A stretch of 64,000 bases of DNA from Poa pratensis (GCA_947311845.1 CAMZMU010000012.1:3758290-3822289); one strand, 5' to 3'. Counted from the stretch's first letter, positions 23,839 to 34,517 are shown. Numbers and translations are program-made. Notes: generated from the sequence alone by a model not told the origin.

Positions 23839-24272
23839 CCGACTAGTTGATTGGCCTCCTATATAAAGGAGCCAGCGGCTAGGGTTTTGGGGGAGTTGAA
23901 ATTATGTAGAACTAAAGGTTCAAGGTTGCCTCCGTCCCAAGGGACCGGCATGTATGACGGCGTCTCGGGCGTTCGTCTAGTTATCCAATAAATTGAGGCA
24001 TGAAGGTTCTTGAGTCTGTCAAGAGTTGTAGTGCGTTTACGAGAAGGTCCATGAATCTGTCAAGGGTTGTCGAGCCTGGCGTGAGGCGTGGTGTTCATCA
24101 CCTTGTTGCTCGCCGTGGGATTCGTTCTCTCGTTCTTCAGGTTACGTGGATTGCTCCCGTGATTGGAAGAATAGTTATCTGGTGGTTCTTGCGGTGAAAG
24201 ATCGGGCAAACAATCTATATTAGTATGGTTGTGCATAGGCTCAATATTCATGAGTTTGCCTGTGTTGTACAG
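23839..24272 (+). other. Orphan segment with TATA-like promoter look, then antisense-gene intron
   Basis: The left part (about 23860-23990) reads, on the plus strand, cctcctatataaaggagcc followed by a leader-like ctagggttttgggg; it resembles an LTR or gene promoter but has no partner copy here. The right part (about 24000-24272) leads to a pyrimidine-poor but proper acceptor (gttgtacag) in front of the next antisense-gene exon. I cannot assign the left part to the Copia or the Gypsy element with confidence. Confidence 0.4.
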
Positions 24273-25153
24273 CCTTTCTACCGCAACCTCACAGAGTCAG
24301 GTGCGGCCTACGTCCAGATGGAGCAGGAGAGGGATCAGCTTCGCCTTGCTCTGGAGCAGTCGAAGCATAAGCGACACTTTGATTTGTTTTTAACTTGCTG
24401 TCACTCCTGCTGCGCATCTGCTTGAAGTGTCGTTCTTCTTGCATGTGACCAGGAGACTGCTGCGCGTCGGGTGCTCGAGCTGGAGAAGGAACTCCAGACC
24501 CAACGCGATGATGCTGAGCAAAAGCTGAAGGACGCCAGGGGCCGTGAGGACGCCATTCTCCAGTCTGAGAAAACGCAGGTGGAGCGCCTGCTAGCTCTTG
24601 CCCATGTCGTGGGAGGTAATATCTCATTCATGTCTTGTTTGCTTGAAGTTTAGTTTCCCAATTCGTTCGAATTGGTACTTAAATCTGTTGGATGCGCAGA
24701 TGCTTTTGGCGCGACTTCGTCTACGGAGGTGACAGACGACGATGTCCCACTAGATCGTGCCGTCAGTGCATTCGATGCCATGTGCGCTCATGCCAAGGCC
24801 ACGCTTGCCAAGTCGACTAGTGCTCTTGCTGCGGTGCACAAGAACATTTTTCCACGGGGCACGCCACCCACCAGTGTTGATAGCCTGGCCACGTGCACAA
24901 GAATTTCACTCGCACCCAAACGGTACGCAGCTCGGAACTCACATTCAAGCTGTTGCTGGGTCATGGTGTTGCGGGTGACTTCGAGAAGGTCGTAGCTGAC
25001 TTTCCGCGGAAACTCGATGGAAGAACGGCTTCGCTGAGCTCAGTGAAGGATGAAGCGGCGCGGCTGGCGGAGAAAATGGTGGCCATGATGGAGCGGCGTG
25101 CTGCCGAAGTTGCTGCGTGTGCAGTTAGGTCTAAGTCGGAGTCGATGTCATAG
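24273..25153 (+). pseudogene. 3' exons of the antisense Gypsy gene, coiled-coil region and C-terminal module 1
   Basis: Exon 4 from 24273 codes a FYRNLTESGAAYVQMEQERDQ stretch. Its expected donor near 24369 has lost the GT. Exon 5 (24453-24615) codes a long charged helix rich in Glu, Lys and Leu, LELEKELQTQRDDAEQKLK, typical of coiled coils. Exon 6 (from 24700, after a cag acceptor) codes DRAVSAFDAMCAHAKATLA and an HKNIFPRGTPPTS turn, has a frame change near 24890-24900, and ends TAG at 25151. Acidic and helical; no enzyme motif seen. It continues the gene whose first exons lie at 10794-12545, so the ancestral intron was short and is now inflated by the LINE and Copia insertions. Confidence 0.65.
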
Positions 25154-25339
25154 GCTTTAGTATTGGGTTCCGTCCTTTTATTTTGCTTGTAAGAAACTGA
25201 TGTTACTTGGTGATCAGCATGGGTTTGCCTTTGCAATTTGTATCTGCTTGACTGCTTTGTCGGGGTTTAGCCCCCGAGTGTTCTGCTTCTGTTGACTCTT
25301 TTGTATTCAGGGGTCTCATGCTACTTGTCCTTCGTTTTT

Positions 25340-26137
25340 GGGCAGCCTGAGGTGTCTGGTGCCACGGCTGTCCGGAGCAGAAATGATGAAGTCGTCATGT
25401 CATACATGAAGACACGAATTGTGAAGTTGGAGAAGGAGCTGAAGGATGCCCAGGATGAACTGGACGCGCTGAAGTCGAGGCCTGCACCCTCGTCCGAACG
25501 GGAGGACTACTTGATTGGGGAGCTGGACCTGATTAATCGACAGCTAGAATATCAGTGCACCTGACGAAACCTCCAACTGGAAGTTGCTTTTTCTTCGACT
25601 GCTTCTCATCTTGTTTCCTTGTATTGTCGTGCAGGTGTGAACCCAGACTGGAGATCCAAGAAAACTCGCGTAGAGGAGCGCCTGGACGGGGCCGTTACCG
25701 GCACGGCCTCTGGCTCCCAGTACTTCTGGTCTGACAGACCAAAGGCTCGAGTGCTTGCTGTCTTGCTGGATCGTGCCTGGCGGGCCGGTCTGCTGCTGGA
25801 ATCGTGCAGGGCTACTCTGGCTCGGGTGCATCGGGCTATGTTCCCGCATAATGAGCAACCCCAAGGTATACCTGCCCTGCTGATGATATTCCGCGAAGGC
25901 AAGGCGATCAAGGAGTTTCTGCACGCTCAGCTTGTTGCCGGAGCCAATGTCGCCTTTGCTTATGTGCGACTCCACCGCCCGAACTTTAATTTGGAGAGGA
26001 TTGTCGATGGCCTGCCCGGGGAAGACCATTATGCGGGTACTCTAGCGCCTGCAAGGCAGGTTATTGGACAAGTCCAGAGGCAGACGGAGCAGCTTGTAGG
26101 TCCGCTGGACACGCCCAAGAGTGAGCCTGTAGATTAA
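25340..26137 (+). pseudogene. Second antisense C-terminal module (paralogous to the preceding one)
   Basis: Two pieces: 25349-25564 codes a coiled-coil helix (VKLEKELKDAQDELDALKS) that ends in a stop at 25562, and 25634-26137 codes a compact domain from a cag acceptor to TAA. The domain has ARVLAVLLDRAWRAGLLLES, LARVHRAMFPHNEQPQG and FNLERIVDGLPGEDH. The layout (coiled coil, then a VH(K/R)xxFP turn, then a conserved xxVxDxP segment) repeats that of the preceding module, so the gene end seems duplicated. The stop lies about 370 bp from the end of the oppositely transcribed pol, tail to tail. Confidence 0.6.
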
Positions 26138-26510
26138 GAGGCGAACTGTAGATGCTCGTCGAGTGTGGGGGTCAGCCCCCGAGTGTATATTTGTGATTTG
26201 TTTGTCAGAGACAAAAGTTTGTTTGGTGGCGGCACAGCCCCCGAGCGTTTGGGCGCGGCCAAGGTTTTTGTTTGCGTTTGAAGCAACCTGTGTGGCACAG
26301 CCCCCGAGTGTTCGAGTGCGGCCAAGGTATTGTTGCTTTTGACTGTAAAAAGTAGAAGAAGAATGCTTTGTTTTCCAATCATTGTATATTAAGCTAGCAA
26401 GCCGCCTCATTAAAAACCTTCCAGTCCCCTTAGGTACCCTGGTAAGGAAAAGAGCGCATCTGAAACTTGCTGCTTGTAGGCGTTTGAGCACAATTACATG
26501 GATGTGTATG
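26138..26510. repeat. Spacer between converging pol and antisense gene, with repeated AGCCCCCGAG motif
   Basis: The core motif agcccccgag occurs at about 26173, 26237 and 26304, the last two inside a longer shared string (ggcacagcccccgag followed by gcggccaagg). The same core follows the first antisense module at about 25270 and appears in the intron at about 19757. No coding frame. It may relate to 3'-end formation of the two converging transcripts; that is speculation. Confidence 0.6.
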
Positions 26511-28529
26511 CTATGCGTAGAAACGTCGCAGGTGCGCAACGTTCCACGAGTTGTGTCTCCCGTCTTCGCGTGCTTCAGGCGGTAGGCGCCGCCGTCGAGG
26601 GCCTCCGTGATGATGAAGGGTCCCTCCCATGGGGAGGCGAGCTTGTGCACCTTCTTCTGCTTGAGCCGCAACACTAGGTCGCCAGGGACGAAGGATCTTG
26701 TGCACAGTCGACGGCTATGGTAGATGCGGAGACTTTGCTGGTAAACGGCTATGCGAGAGAGTGCGATGTCCCGTGCCTCATCCAGTGCGTCGACGCCGTC
26801 TTCGAGTGCTTCGTCGGCGTCTGACTCGTCGTAGGCGACCACGCAAGGTGCATCAAATCGCAGATTATATGGCATGACTACTTCGGCGCCGTAGACCATG
26901 AAGAATGGAGTGTATTGTGTTGATCTGTTTGGCGTGGTTCTCAGACTCCACAGGACAGAGGGTAGCTCTTCCACCCAGGCACCCGCGGCGCGCTTGAGTG
27001 GCACCAGCAGACGCTTCTTGAGTCCGCTGCAGACGAGGCCATTTGCTTTCTCGACTTGTCCATTCGATTGAGCGTGTGCAACGGAGGCGTAATTGAGTTT
27101 GATGCCCTGGTCCTTGCAGAAGTCCGTGAACTCGTCGGCTGTGAAATTTGTGACGTTGTCGGTGATGATGCTGTGGGGGATCCCGAACCTGAAGATGATG
27201 GATCTAATGAAGTTAACTGCAGTTGTGGCAGTCGAGCTCGTTATGGGTACAGCTTCGATCCACTTCGTGAACTTGTCGACTGCCACCAGGAGATGTGTGT
27301 GTCCACCACGGGATGATTTCCTCAATGGGCCCACCATGTCGAGCCCCCATTGGGCGAAGGGCCAGGCGAGTGGTATCGTTTTCAGTTCTGATGCAGGTGT
27401 GTGCGGCTTGGTGGCGAACTTCTGCCAGCCCAGACACTTCCTGACTATGTCTTCGACCTCCTGCATCGCCGAAGGCCAATAGAATCTGGCTCGAAAGGCT
27501 GTGGCCACCAAGGCTCGGCTGCTGGCATGATGTCCACAGGTACCCGCATGGATGTCGAGTAGTATTGCTTTTCCATCTTCTGGGTCTATGCATCGCTGCA
27601 GGATCCCAGATATGCTGCGTTTGTACAGCTCTCCGTTGATGATCGTGAAGGCTTTGGAGCGGCGAGTGATGCGCCTTGCTTCTGTTGTGTCCGCCGGCAG
27701 TTCTTGACGTAGCATGTATGCGAGGGAAGGGTTCGTCCACGTTGGCTCGACGAGGAGGACTTCTATGTGATGATCTTCTGTGTCAGGTACTGCGGGGTCC
27801 TTTGCTGGCGTAGAAGGTGCCCCTGCTTGTTTGAGCTTGATGGACCGATGTTTGATGCACTCGACAAAGACTCCAGGTGGGACTGGGGCTTTGGTCGAGC
27901 CGAGGTTGGCTAGCATGTCTGCTTCTTCGTTGTTGTCGCGGCCCACATGTTGCAGCTCGTAGCCGTCGAAGTTGCCTTCCATGATGTTGTAGAGGTCCCG
28001 ATATGCTATCATGTTCTCTGTTGTAGAATCGCAGTCCTTCATGGTTTTCTACACGACGAGGTTCGAGTCCCCGTAGATCATGAGGCGAGTAGCGCCACAG
28101 TTCTTGGCCATTCGCATGCCGTGTAGTAGAGCTTCGTACTCTGCCTCGTTGTTTAAGGGCTTGGAGAAGTCCATCTGCAGTACATAGCGCAGCTTGTCGC
28201 CTTTTGGTGATGTCAAGATGATGCCTGCACCCGCACCCTCGAATTTCTTGGAGCCGTCGAAGTACATGGTCCATGCATTGGACAGGTCAGGTGTATCAGG
28301 CAGCTAAGCTTCTATCCATTCGGTTGTGAAGTCTGGGAGCACTTGTGCCTTGATCGCTTTGGGGTGTGTGTACTTTAGGTCCCAGGGGCCCTGCTCAACG
28401 ACCCACTTGGCGACTCGTCCCGTCGCGTCAGGGTTGGCGAGGATGTCTGATATTGCCGAGGCACTGACCACCGTGATTGGGTGCTCGGCGAAGTAGTGGA
28501 CAACCTTGCATGAACTCATGAAGACACCG
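26511..28529 (-). pseudogene. Gypsy pol 3' part: RNase H end and integrase
   Basis: RNase H continues from the right side of the nested element: MYFDGSKKFEGAGAGIIL (28267-28214) and EAEYEALLHGM (about 28150), with TAG/TAA stops near 28305 and 28050. Integrase follows: an HHCC-like zinc segment reading HAGTCGHHASSRALVA (about 27540) with CLGW instead of a typical CxxC, then the catalytic core with GLDMVGP, TDNVTNF and the NGQVEKANGL glutamate region (about 27050). A C-terminal chromodomain-like barrel FVPGDLVLRLKQKKVH (about 26690) follows. The last part changes frame near 26540. Enzyme loss is certain from the stops, whatever the state of single residues. Confidence 0.85.
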
Positions 28530-29640
28530 TGATGCGGGTTGGTCCCGATTTTCACGGATTTGTACGGAGGGAAGGATGAACACGAAGAACAACGGATGAA
28601 CACGAAGAATACACAAAAGGGGAATCACACAAAACAAGGGTAAATAGCAAGTAGCAACCCGGCAAGACTCGATTGGTAACAAATCCCCGAGGGCAGCCCC
28701 CAATCCTCCTCTCCCAAGCACACCTTACTCTAAGGATTGTTTGTCCAATTGGTCAATCCAACCAATCCAACCTAGCCACCTAAAGATGGAAGATTAGCAA
28801 GTAATCGCAACTACAAGCGGAGCCTTGGTATCCACGCAGGGATCTTCTCCTCAAGAGGAGGCCTTGGTTCATCTCCACATGTGGAGGTCTTGATTCATCT
28901 CCATAGGAGGAAAGAGACACTTTGAGAAGAAGGAGCAAGGCTCTACTTTAGTTCCCAAATCATAGTCTAACCCTAGATCTAGTCCAAGGAGTGCTATTTA
29001 TAGTCTAGATCCAAAACGAGGCGAAAGGATAAGGTTACACGGGTCCTGTCCCGAACTCATGCCCGCACTGGCGGTAGTACCGCTGGGTTAGCCGGTGGTA
29101 CCGCTGGTGCGGGCAGGCGTCGCTGCTCCCCACGTCGCCGGTACCAGTTGGTACCGCTACTGGTGCCGCTGGCGGTACCGGACGTCGCGTCCGAAGCGCC
29201 GTTTTGGCGGTAGCTGGGGCGGTAGCACCGCCGACGTGGGGGTCGCCCGTCCCACGTCCCCGGTACCAACCGGTACCGCTGCCGGTGCCGCTGGAGGTAC
29301 CGCCGGCGTGGGTTGAGGCCTTGCTGACTAGGCCAGGGCGGTAGTACCGTTTAACCCGGCGGTAGTACCGCCGCCTGGGTCTTTTCTTCTCTTCCTTCGT
29401 CTCTTCCAAGCCACCGTCTTGGCGTCCTCCACTCCTCTTGCACCTTGGTCATCCTCTCGAGTATTCGTAGTCGTCGTGACACTCCTAGTATCAACAAGAG
29501 ATAGAGGATGACGTAGTATACCATCCAAACGGGTGGAAATTGAGTTATCCAAGAGGAATGAGTTCACCTTTGAGGTCGATGACGACATGGGATGTGTTGA
29601 GGGTCTTGACATGGTGATGGTCGTGACTAGGGCTACATCA
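28530..29640 (-). repeat. 3' LTR of the non-autonomous element
   Basis: 1111 bp. The part at about 29060-29360 is GC-rich and packed with the motif ggtaccgc and its variant ggtagtaccgc, many being imperfect palindromes. Confidence 0.92.
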
Positions 29641-29660
29641 TCTCCCCCCCCCCCCCTTTA
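29641..29660 (-). other. Polypurine tract of the non-autonomous element
   Basis: On the minus strand an A/G string with a run of 13 G (complement of the C-run at 29644-29656) lies directly before the 3' LTR. The long homopolymer may be miscounted in the assembly. Confidence 0.75.
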
Positions 29661-30785
29661 AAAAGAGTCGTCCTCGACTCTTGCTCTTCATTATCATGCA
29701 AAGGAGGTAGATGTGTTGTCGAAGAATTTGAATTCACCATGCCTACAAACACTAAAGACCAAGCAAAACATGTGTGTGCAAGAAAGAGGAGCATATCAAC
29801 AATGACATGTCCATTCTTTATCATAGCACCGTTAGCACAACACAAGAATATGAAAAGGTAGTGCAAGTGCAAGGTCAAAGTGCAAGTAATCCAATGGAAC
29901 ATCTTCAAAATGTGGAAACACCAAAACTCCATGAAAATATGAGAATGCCATCTAGGTATCTCATTTAGTACCGTATGATCATTATTGCACACAAGGCAAT
30001 GAAAAGAACAATTTGTCATCATCGTTGATGCAATAAAAGGAGAACTTGGCAAAAACACACAATGAAGAATGTCCAAAACATCATTATGGGTGCAAACAAA
30101 GCACATGAAAGAGCAAGTTTTCAACATATTTGTTGCAACACCAAATTGGTAGAAACCAATGAACTCATGACAAGACATGCTCAAAATGTCATTATGGTTG
30201 CACATAAGCCAAGTAAAAGAACAATTGTTCATCATATTTGTGGCAGCGCATAAATCATTCATATGAAAGATGGGAAAATTTGTCTTGCCATAGGAGAAAC
30301 CAACATCACAAACATGTTTGCAAACAAACCAAATGCAAGATAAATTGGTCAACTTGTTTGGTGCAAAACATGGGAAAGGTATTAGAGTCGGGTTCGATCC
30401 ACGACTCAAGAGCTCGTTTTGTCAACTCATGATCAATTGAGGTTGACATTATCATGCGTTTACCGGCACACACAAGACATCATATGAAGAAATGATGTGC
30501 ACGGTATATGAACACATCATCCATCATGACGCGTCTCTTCATTTGCACAACACCAACCACACCAAAATCAAATGGAAAATATGATATATGTGGATGGTCA
30601 CTATGCAAAGTGAAGGATGGAACAAGGTCCATAAAAGAGAATGAAAAATCTCCACAAGGTGAGAAAGCTATGGGGGCAATCTCATAAGCCAATATATCAA
30701 CATTATTGCAAACAACACATGTGAAAGAGAAATTATTCAACATGTTGCAAGCAACAACGGAGAATAGCGCAAACATTGATTGCAA
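29653..30785 (-). pseudogene. Cys-rich repeat reading frame in the non-autonomous element
   Basis: Two frames downstream of the zinc-knuckle ORF, 30785-30480 and 30409-29633, share a recurring unit of about 20 residues built around (C/F)SFxxxVCNxxDIL: for example NMLNNFSFTCVVCNNVDIL (about 30745), TNMMNNCSFTWLMCNHNDIL (about 30240), TNMLKTCSFMCFVCTHNDVL (about 30130) and a less perfect one near 30020. In the longer frame the units recur about every 36-39 residues. The frames may be the broken C-terminal part of the upstream ORF. Function unknown; I recognise no named domain. It may simply reflect degenerate DNA repeats in a non-coding interior. Confidence 0.45.
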
Positions 30786-32233
30786 AACATGGGAATGGCA
30801 AAATCATCACAAGTAGAAGAATCCACATGCTCAACATTGTTTGGAAGCAAAGTATCACAAGGGAATATGAAAGTCTCAAATGTGACATCAAGAGAATCAT
30901 CCAAATCATGCAAGCAATCAACATTCATCATGTCCACTAGTGGGATCATGGTCACATCAACACCCATACCTTTGTTGTCCTTCTCATGTGAAGTAGGTGT
31001 TGAAGTAGGGGCCTCTATGTGGCTGACCCGTTCATCTTGATGTAGGTATGTGGTTGCGTCATCATCATCCATGAAACCTAGTACACAATGAGCGAACACA
31101 CTAGAGGAAGATGGTAAGTTGTTAGAATGCAAAGTAGCCTCACTTGACCTATCAACTACCTCTCTCAACTCACGTGGTGTATCACTCATTCCCTTAAAAT
31201 AGAAACACTCAAACTCACATATGGTGGAGGCACTCAACTCACTCTCGCTCGCACTCGAGTGGGCTAAGTGGCTCTCATTCTCACATGGGATTGGTGCTAT
31301 GTCATCATTCAAGCACATGAGGGTAGGCTCGGTGTCCTCATCTCCACACGCCTCCAAGGTTGAAGGGCAACTCCCATGCTCAACCTTCTCGAGCTCATCG
31401 CCTCCAAAGATGCATGCCATAGTTTGGCCATTCTCATTCAACGCATCCACCAATGTGATAGCATTGCTCATGCTCGCCTCCGTGGTCGAAGGGAGAATCC
31501 CATTCTCGACCATCTTCTTGTCTCCCTCATCTCCATTTGGGCACTCCCACATCATGTGACCATTGCCATCGCATATTGGACACGAGAGATTGGGACATTC
31601 TCGTGGACCATGGTCTTGGCCTTGGCAATTGTCGCATATGCGTTCTTCCTCATGCCATATGGAAGTCCAAGTGTCTCGGCGATCTCTAGGGTGAGGTGGT
31701 GGCGAAGGAGTGCGTTCATGGCGTCCACCATTTGAGCGATGAAGCTCTTGATGTTCATCCTTTTGGTACGCTCGAGGTGAGTGTTGACGTTCTTGTCGAG
31801 GTTCATGACGTCCATGACGATCGCGTTGTTGTGGTGGTGGTGATGGTAGGCGGTCAAGATGTTCCCCATTTGGGCGTTGACGCTCTTGATGCGCGTTGGC
31901 ATTGTTCACGCTAGGAGAACGTGGATGTTCCACGTGAAGACGATGTCGTTCATGACCGTCGCGCCTTGGGTTATCTTGAAGATCTTGATGTGGTTCACCT
32001 TGACGAGGACCATGACGTGTATGCCTTGATTGTGACGACCTTGAAGTGTGCCTTGTGCGGCGCGAGCTTGGAGAAGAGCGATGTTGCACAAGGTTGTTGA
32101 TAGCTTCGGTCACGCGCTCCATAGACGCTTCTCGCGCATGCATGCGGTCGTTGAAGTTGGCTTCTAGAGCTTGAACTTCACCATGGATTTCCTCATCCGA
32201 GCTTGAGCTTCCGTTTGTACTTCCCTTAAACAT
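30737..32233 (-). CDS. Gag-like protein with two zinc knuckles, from the non-autonomous LTR element
   Basis: An intact frame of 498 residues from the ATG at 32233 (the frame is open a little further upstream without an ATG). The N-terminal part has an acidic serine stretch and a helical segment. Next comes a long Arg/His/Pro-rich region with repeated QERQ, HRDR-type strings (about residues 60-210), likely RNA-binding and disordered. Two Cys/His knuckles follow, CDNCQGQDHGPRECP and CPICDGNGHMMWECP (about 228-260). The C-terminal half is acidic, Ser/Thr-rich and unlike known gag capsids. No protease or polymerase follows. Intactness in a pol-less element suggests selection or youth. Probable role: packaging RNA into particles supplied by another element (inference). 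Confidence 0.6.
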   Translation of the reverse strand: MFKGSTNGSSSSDEEIHGEVQALEANFNDRMHAREASMERVTEAINNLVQHRSSPSSRRTRHTSRSSQSRHTRHGPRQGEPHQDLQDNPRRDGHERHRLHVEHPRSPSVNNANAHQERQRPNGEHLDRLPSPPPQQRDRHGRHEPRQERQHSPRAYQKDEHQELHRSNGGRHERTPSPPPHPRDRRDTWTSIWHEEERICDNCQGQDHGPRECPNLSCPICDGNGHMMWECPNGDEGDKKMVENGILPSTTEASMSNAITLVDALNENGQTMACIFGGDELEKVEHGSCPSTLEACGDEDTEPTLMCLNDDIAPIPCENESHLAHSSASESELSASTICEFECFYFKGMSDTPRELREVVDRSSEATLHSNNLPSSSSVFAHCVLGFMDDDDATTYLHQDERVSHIEAPTSTPTSHEKDNKGMGVDVTMIPLVDMMNVDCLHDLDDSLDVTFETFIFPCDTLLPNNVEHVDSSTCDDFAIPMFCNQCLRYSPLLLATC

Positions 32234-33395
32234 TTTCTCAAGAAACAAGTGAGATGTGCGGTAAGGAAAACCAAGACAAACTATATCCCAAGTGTAATGT
32301 AGCTTGAGAGGAGAGTATCCGGTTCTAACACCCAACACACACACTTATGAGGATAGGAAGGTATGAAGTGGCAAACGAAACAAGCAAACCCGACGACAAG
32401 TATATTGTCAAAGGTAGAGAAAATCCACAATGATCAAATTACCAAAGAAACTCCAACCACAAATTAGCAAGAAACACACACAAAAGCGAATAATGAGGTT
32501 GGGCGACCAAAGGGCGAGCACTCGAAGATAGACAACCTAACGAAGACTACGTGCTCAAATGTCACCCAACACAAGAAGGACTCTAGCTCAATTGCTTTTT
32601 GTGGGCAACGGATTTGCACAAGAGTTAACACTCACACTCACTTTGGCGGTCTTAGATTTGTCGCAACCTACAAGAGATGAAACTTGGCACCACTTGATTC
32701 TTTTCTTTTCTCTTTTTTTTTGATTTTTGCTTTTTGATGATGATTACTTCTCTTTTGCTAGTGCCAAGCTCTCTAACGATACACACTCGCCAATACTTGA
32801 AGACAAACACTCAACACGTGCAATGCCTCGCAATATCACCGAGCTAGTCCAATAGGTCAAGTTGCGCGAAAGGAAGAAGGGCTCACAACAGAAATGATGG
32901 TGGGGGAAATGTCGAGTCCTTGGTGGCGTCGTCGCTTGGCGTTGATGATGCGTGGCTGCGGAAGCTTGTAGATGTCGTAGACGTAGAGCACACCAAGAAA
33001 GGACTCAAACCAAAGAGGAAATGCCAAAACGAACCGAGGAGAAAGAAAAATTTCTGCAAAAATTGGCCCTGGCGGTAGTACCGCTTAACCCGGCGGTACT
33101 ACCGCTGCAGTCGAATCTGCTCGAGTTTGACTCGATTTTGGGGAATTTGGGGTCCAAAATTTCCTCGAATCCGTGGGAAATTGGCAAAATTAAGGCTAGG
33201 GAACGCAAACAAAGGTGGAGGGGGTCCTAAAGCAACAGATCCATGGACAAAAACTACCAAAAACGCAACGAATCGACAGATCGGCTCGAATCAAGGCAAG
33301 GCTATTTTTGGTGGAAATTTTCGAATTTCTCAAAAACGAAGAAAAATTTGGTGGATTTTGGTGGAAACACAAAACAAATCCATGTCAACCTAGAG

Positions 33396-33407
33396 CTCTG
33401 ATACCAT
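33396..33407 (-). other. Primer binding site, initiator tRNA-Met type
   Basis: Minus-strand string tggtatcagagc just inside the 5' LTR (33409-34517), complementary to the 3' end of initiator tRNA-Met. Confidence 0.85.
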
Positions 33408-33408
33408 A

Positions 33409-34517
33409 TGATGCGGGTTGGTCCCGATTTTCACGGATTTGTACGGAGGGAAGGATGAACACGAAGAACAACGGATGAACACGAAGAACACACAAAAGGG
33501 GAATCACACAAAACAAGGGTAAATAGCAAGTAGCAACCCGGCAAGACTCGATTGGTAACAAATCCCCGAGGGCAGCCCCCAATCCTCCTCTCCCAAGCAC
33601 ACCTTACTCTAAGGATTGTTTGTCCAATTGGTCAATCCAACCAATCCAACCTAGCCACCTAAAGATGGAAGATTAGCAAGTAATCGCAACTACAAGCGGA
33701 GCCTTGGTATCCACGCAGGGATCTTCTCCTCAAGAGGAGGCCTTGGTTCATCTCCACATGTGGAGGTCTTGATTCATCTCCATAGGAGGAAAGAGACACT
33801 TTGAGAAGAAGGAGCAAGGCTCTACTTTAGTTCCCAAATCATAGTCTAACCCTAGATCTAGTCCAAGTAGTGCTATTTATAGTCTAGATCCAAAACGAGG
33901 CGAAAGGATAAGGTTACACGGGTCCTGTCCCGAACTCATGCCCGCACTGGCGGTAGTACCGCTGGGTTAGCCGGTGGTACCACTGGTGCGGGCCGTCGCT
34001 GCTCCCCACGTCGCCGGTACCAGTTGGTACCGCTACTGGTGCCGCTGGCGGTACCGGACGTCGCGTCCGAAGCGCCGTTTTGGCGGTAGCTGGGGCGGTA
34101 GCACCGCTGACGTGGGGGTCGCCCGTCCCACGTCCCCGGTACCGACCGGTACCGCTGCCGGTGCCGCTGGAGGTACCGCCGGCGTGGGGTGAGGCCTTGC
34201 TGACTGGGCCAGGGGCGGTAGTACCGCTTAACCCGGCGGTAGTACCGCCGCCTGGGTCTTTTGTTCTCTTCCTTCGTCTCTTTCAAGCCACCGTGTTGGC
34301 GTCCTCCACTCCTCTTGCACCTTGGTCATCCTCTCGAGTATCCGTAGTCGTCGTGACACTCCTAGTATCAACAAGAGATAGAGGATGACGTAGTATACCA
34401 TCCAAACGGGTGGAAATTGAGTTATCCAAGAGGAATGAGTTCACCTTTGAGGTCGATGACGACATGGGATGTGTTGAGGGTCTTGACATGGTGATGGTCG
34501 TGACCAGGGCTACATCA
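33409..34517 (-). repeat. 5' LTR of the non-autonomous element
   Basis: 1109 bp, partner of 28530-29640, with the same ggtaccgc-rich block at about 33950-34250. It is followed by the CACCG target duplication. Confidence 0.92.

Larger units (their letters stand above)
28530..34517 (-). mobile_element. Non-autonomous LTR retrotransposon (no pol), nested in the Gypsy RNase H region
   Basis: Has a perfect 5-bp target duplication CACCG (28525-28529 and 34518-34522) and two LTRs of about 1.1 kb (28530-29640, 33409-34517), TGATGCGG...CTACATCA. By eye about 13 substitutions and two small indels separate the LTRs (roughly 1.2%), less than for the surrounding Gypsy. Primer site and polypurine tract show minus orientation. 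The 3.8-kb interior encodes a gag-like zinc-knuckle protein and a Cys-rich repeat frame but no protease, reverse transcriptase or integrase, so it must have moved using another element's enzymes. Confidence 0.92.
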
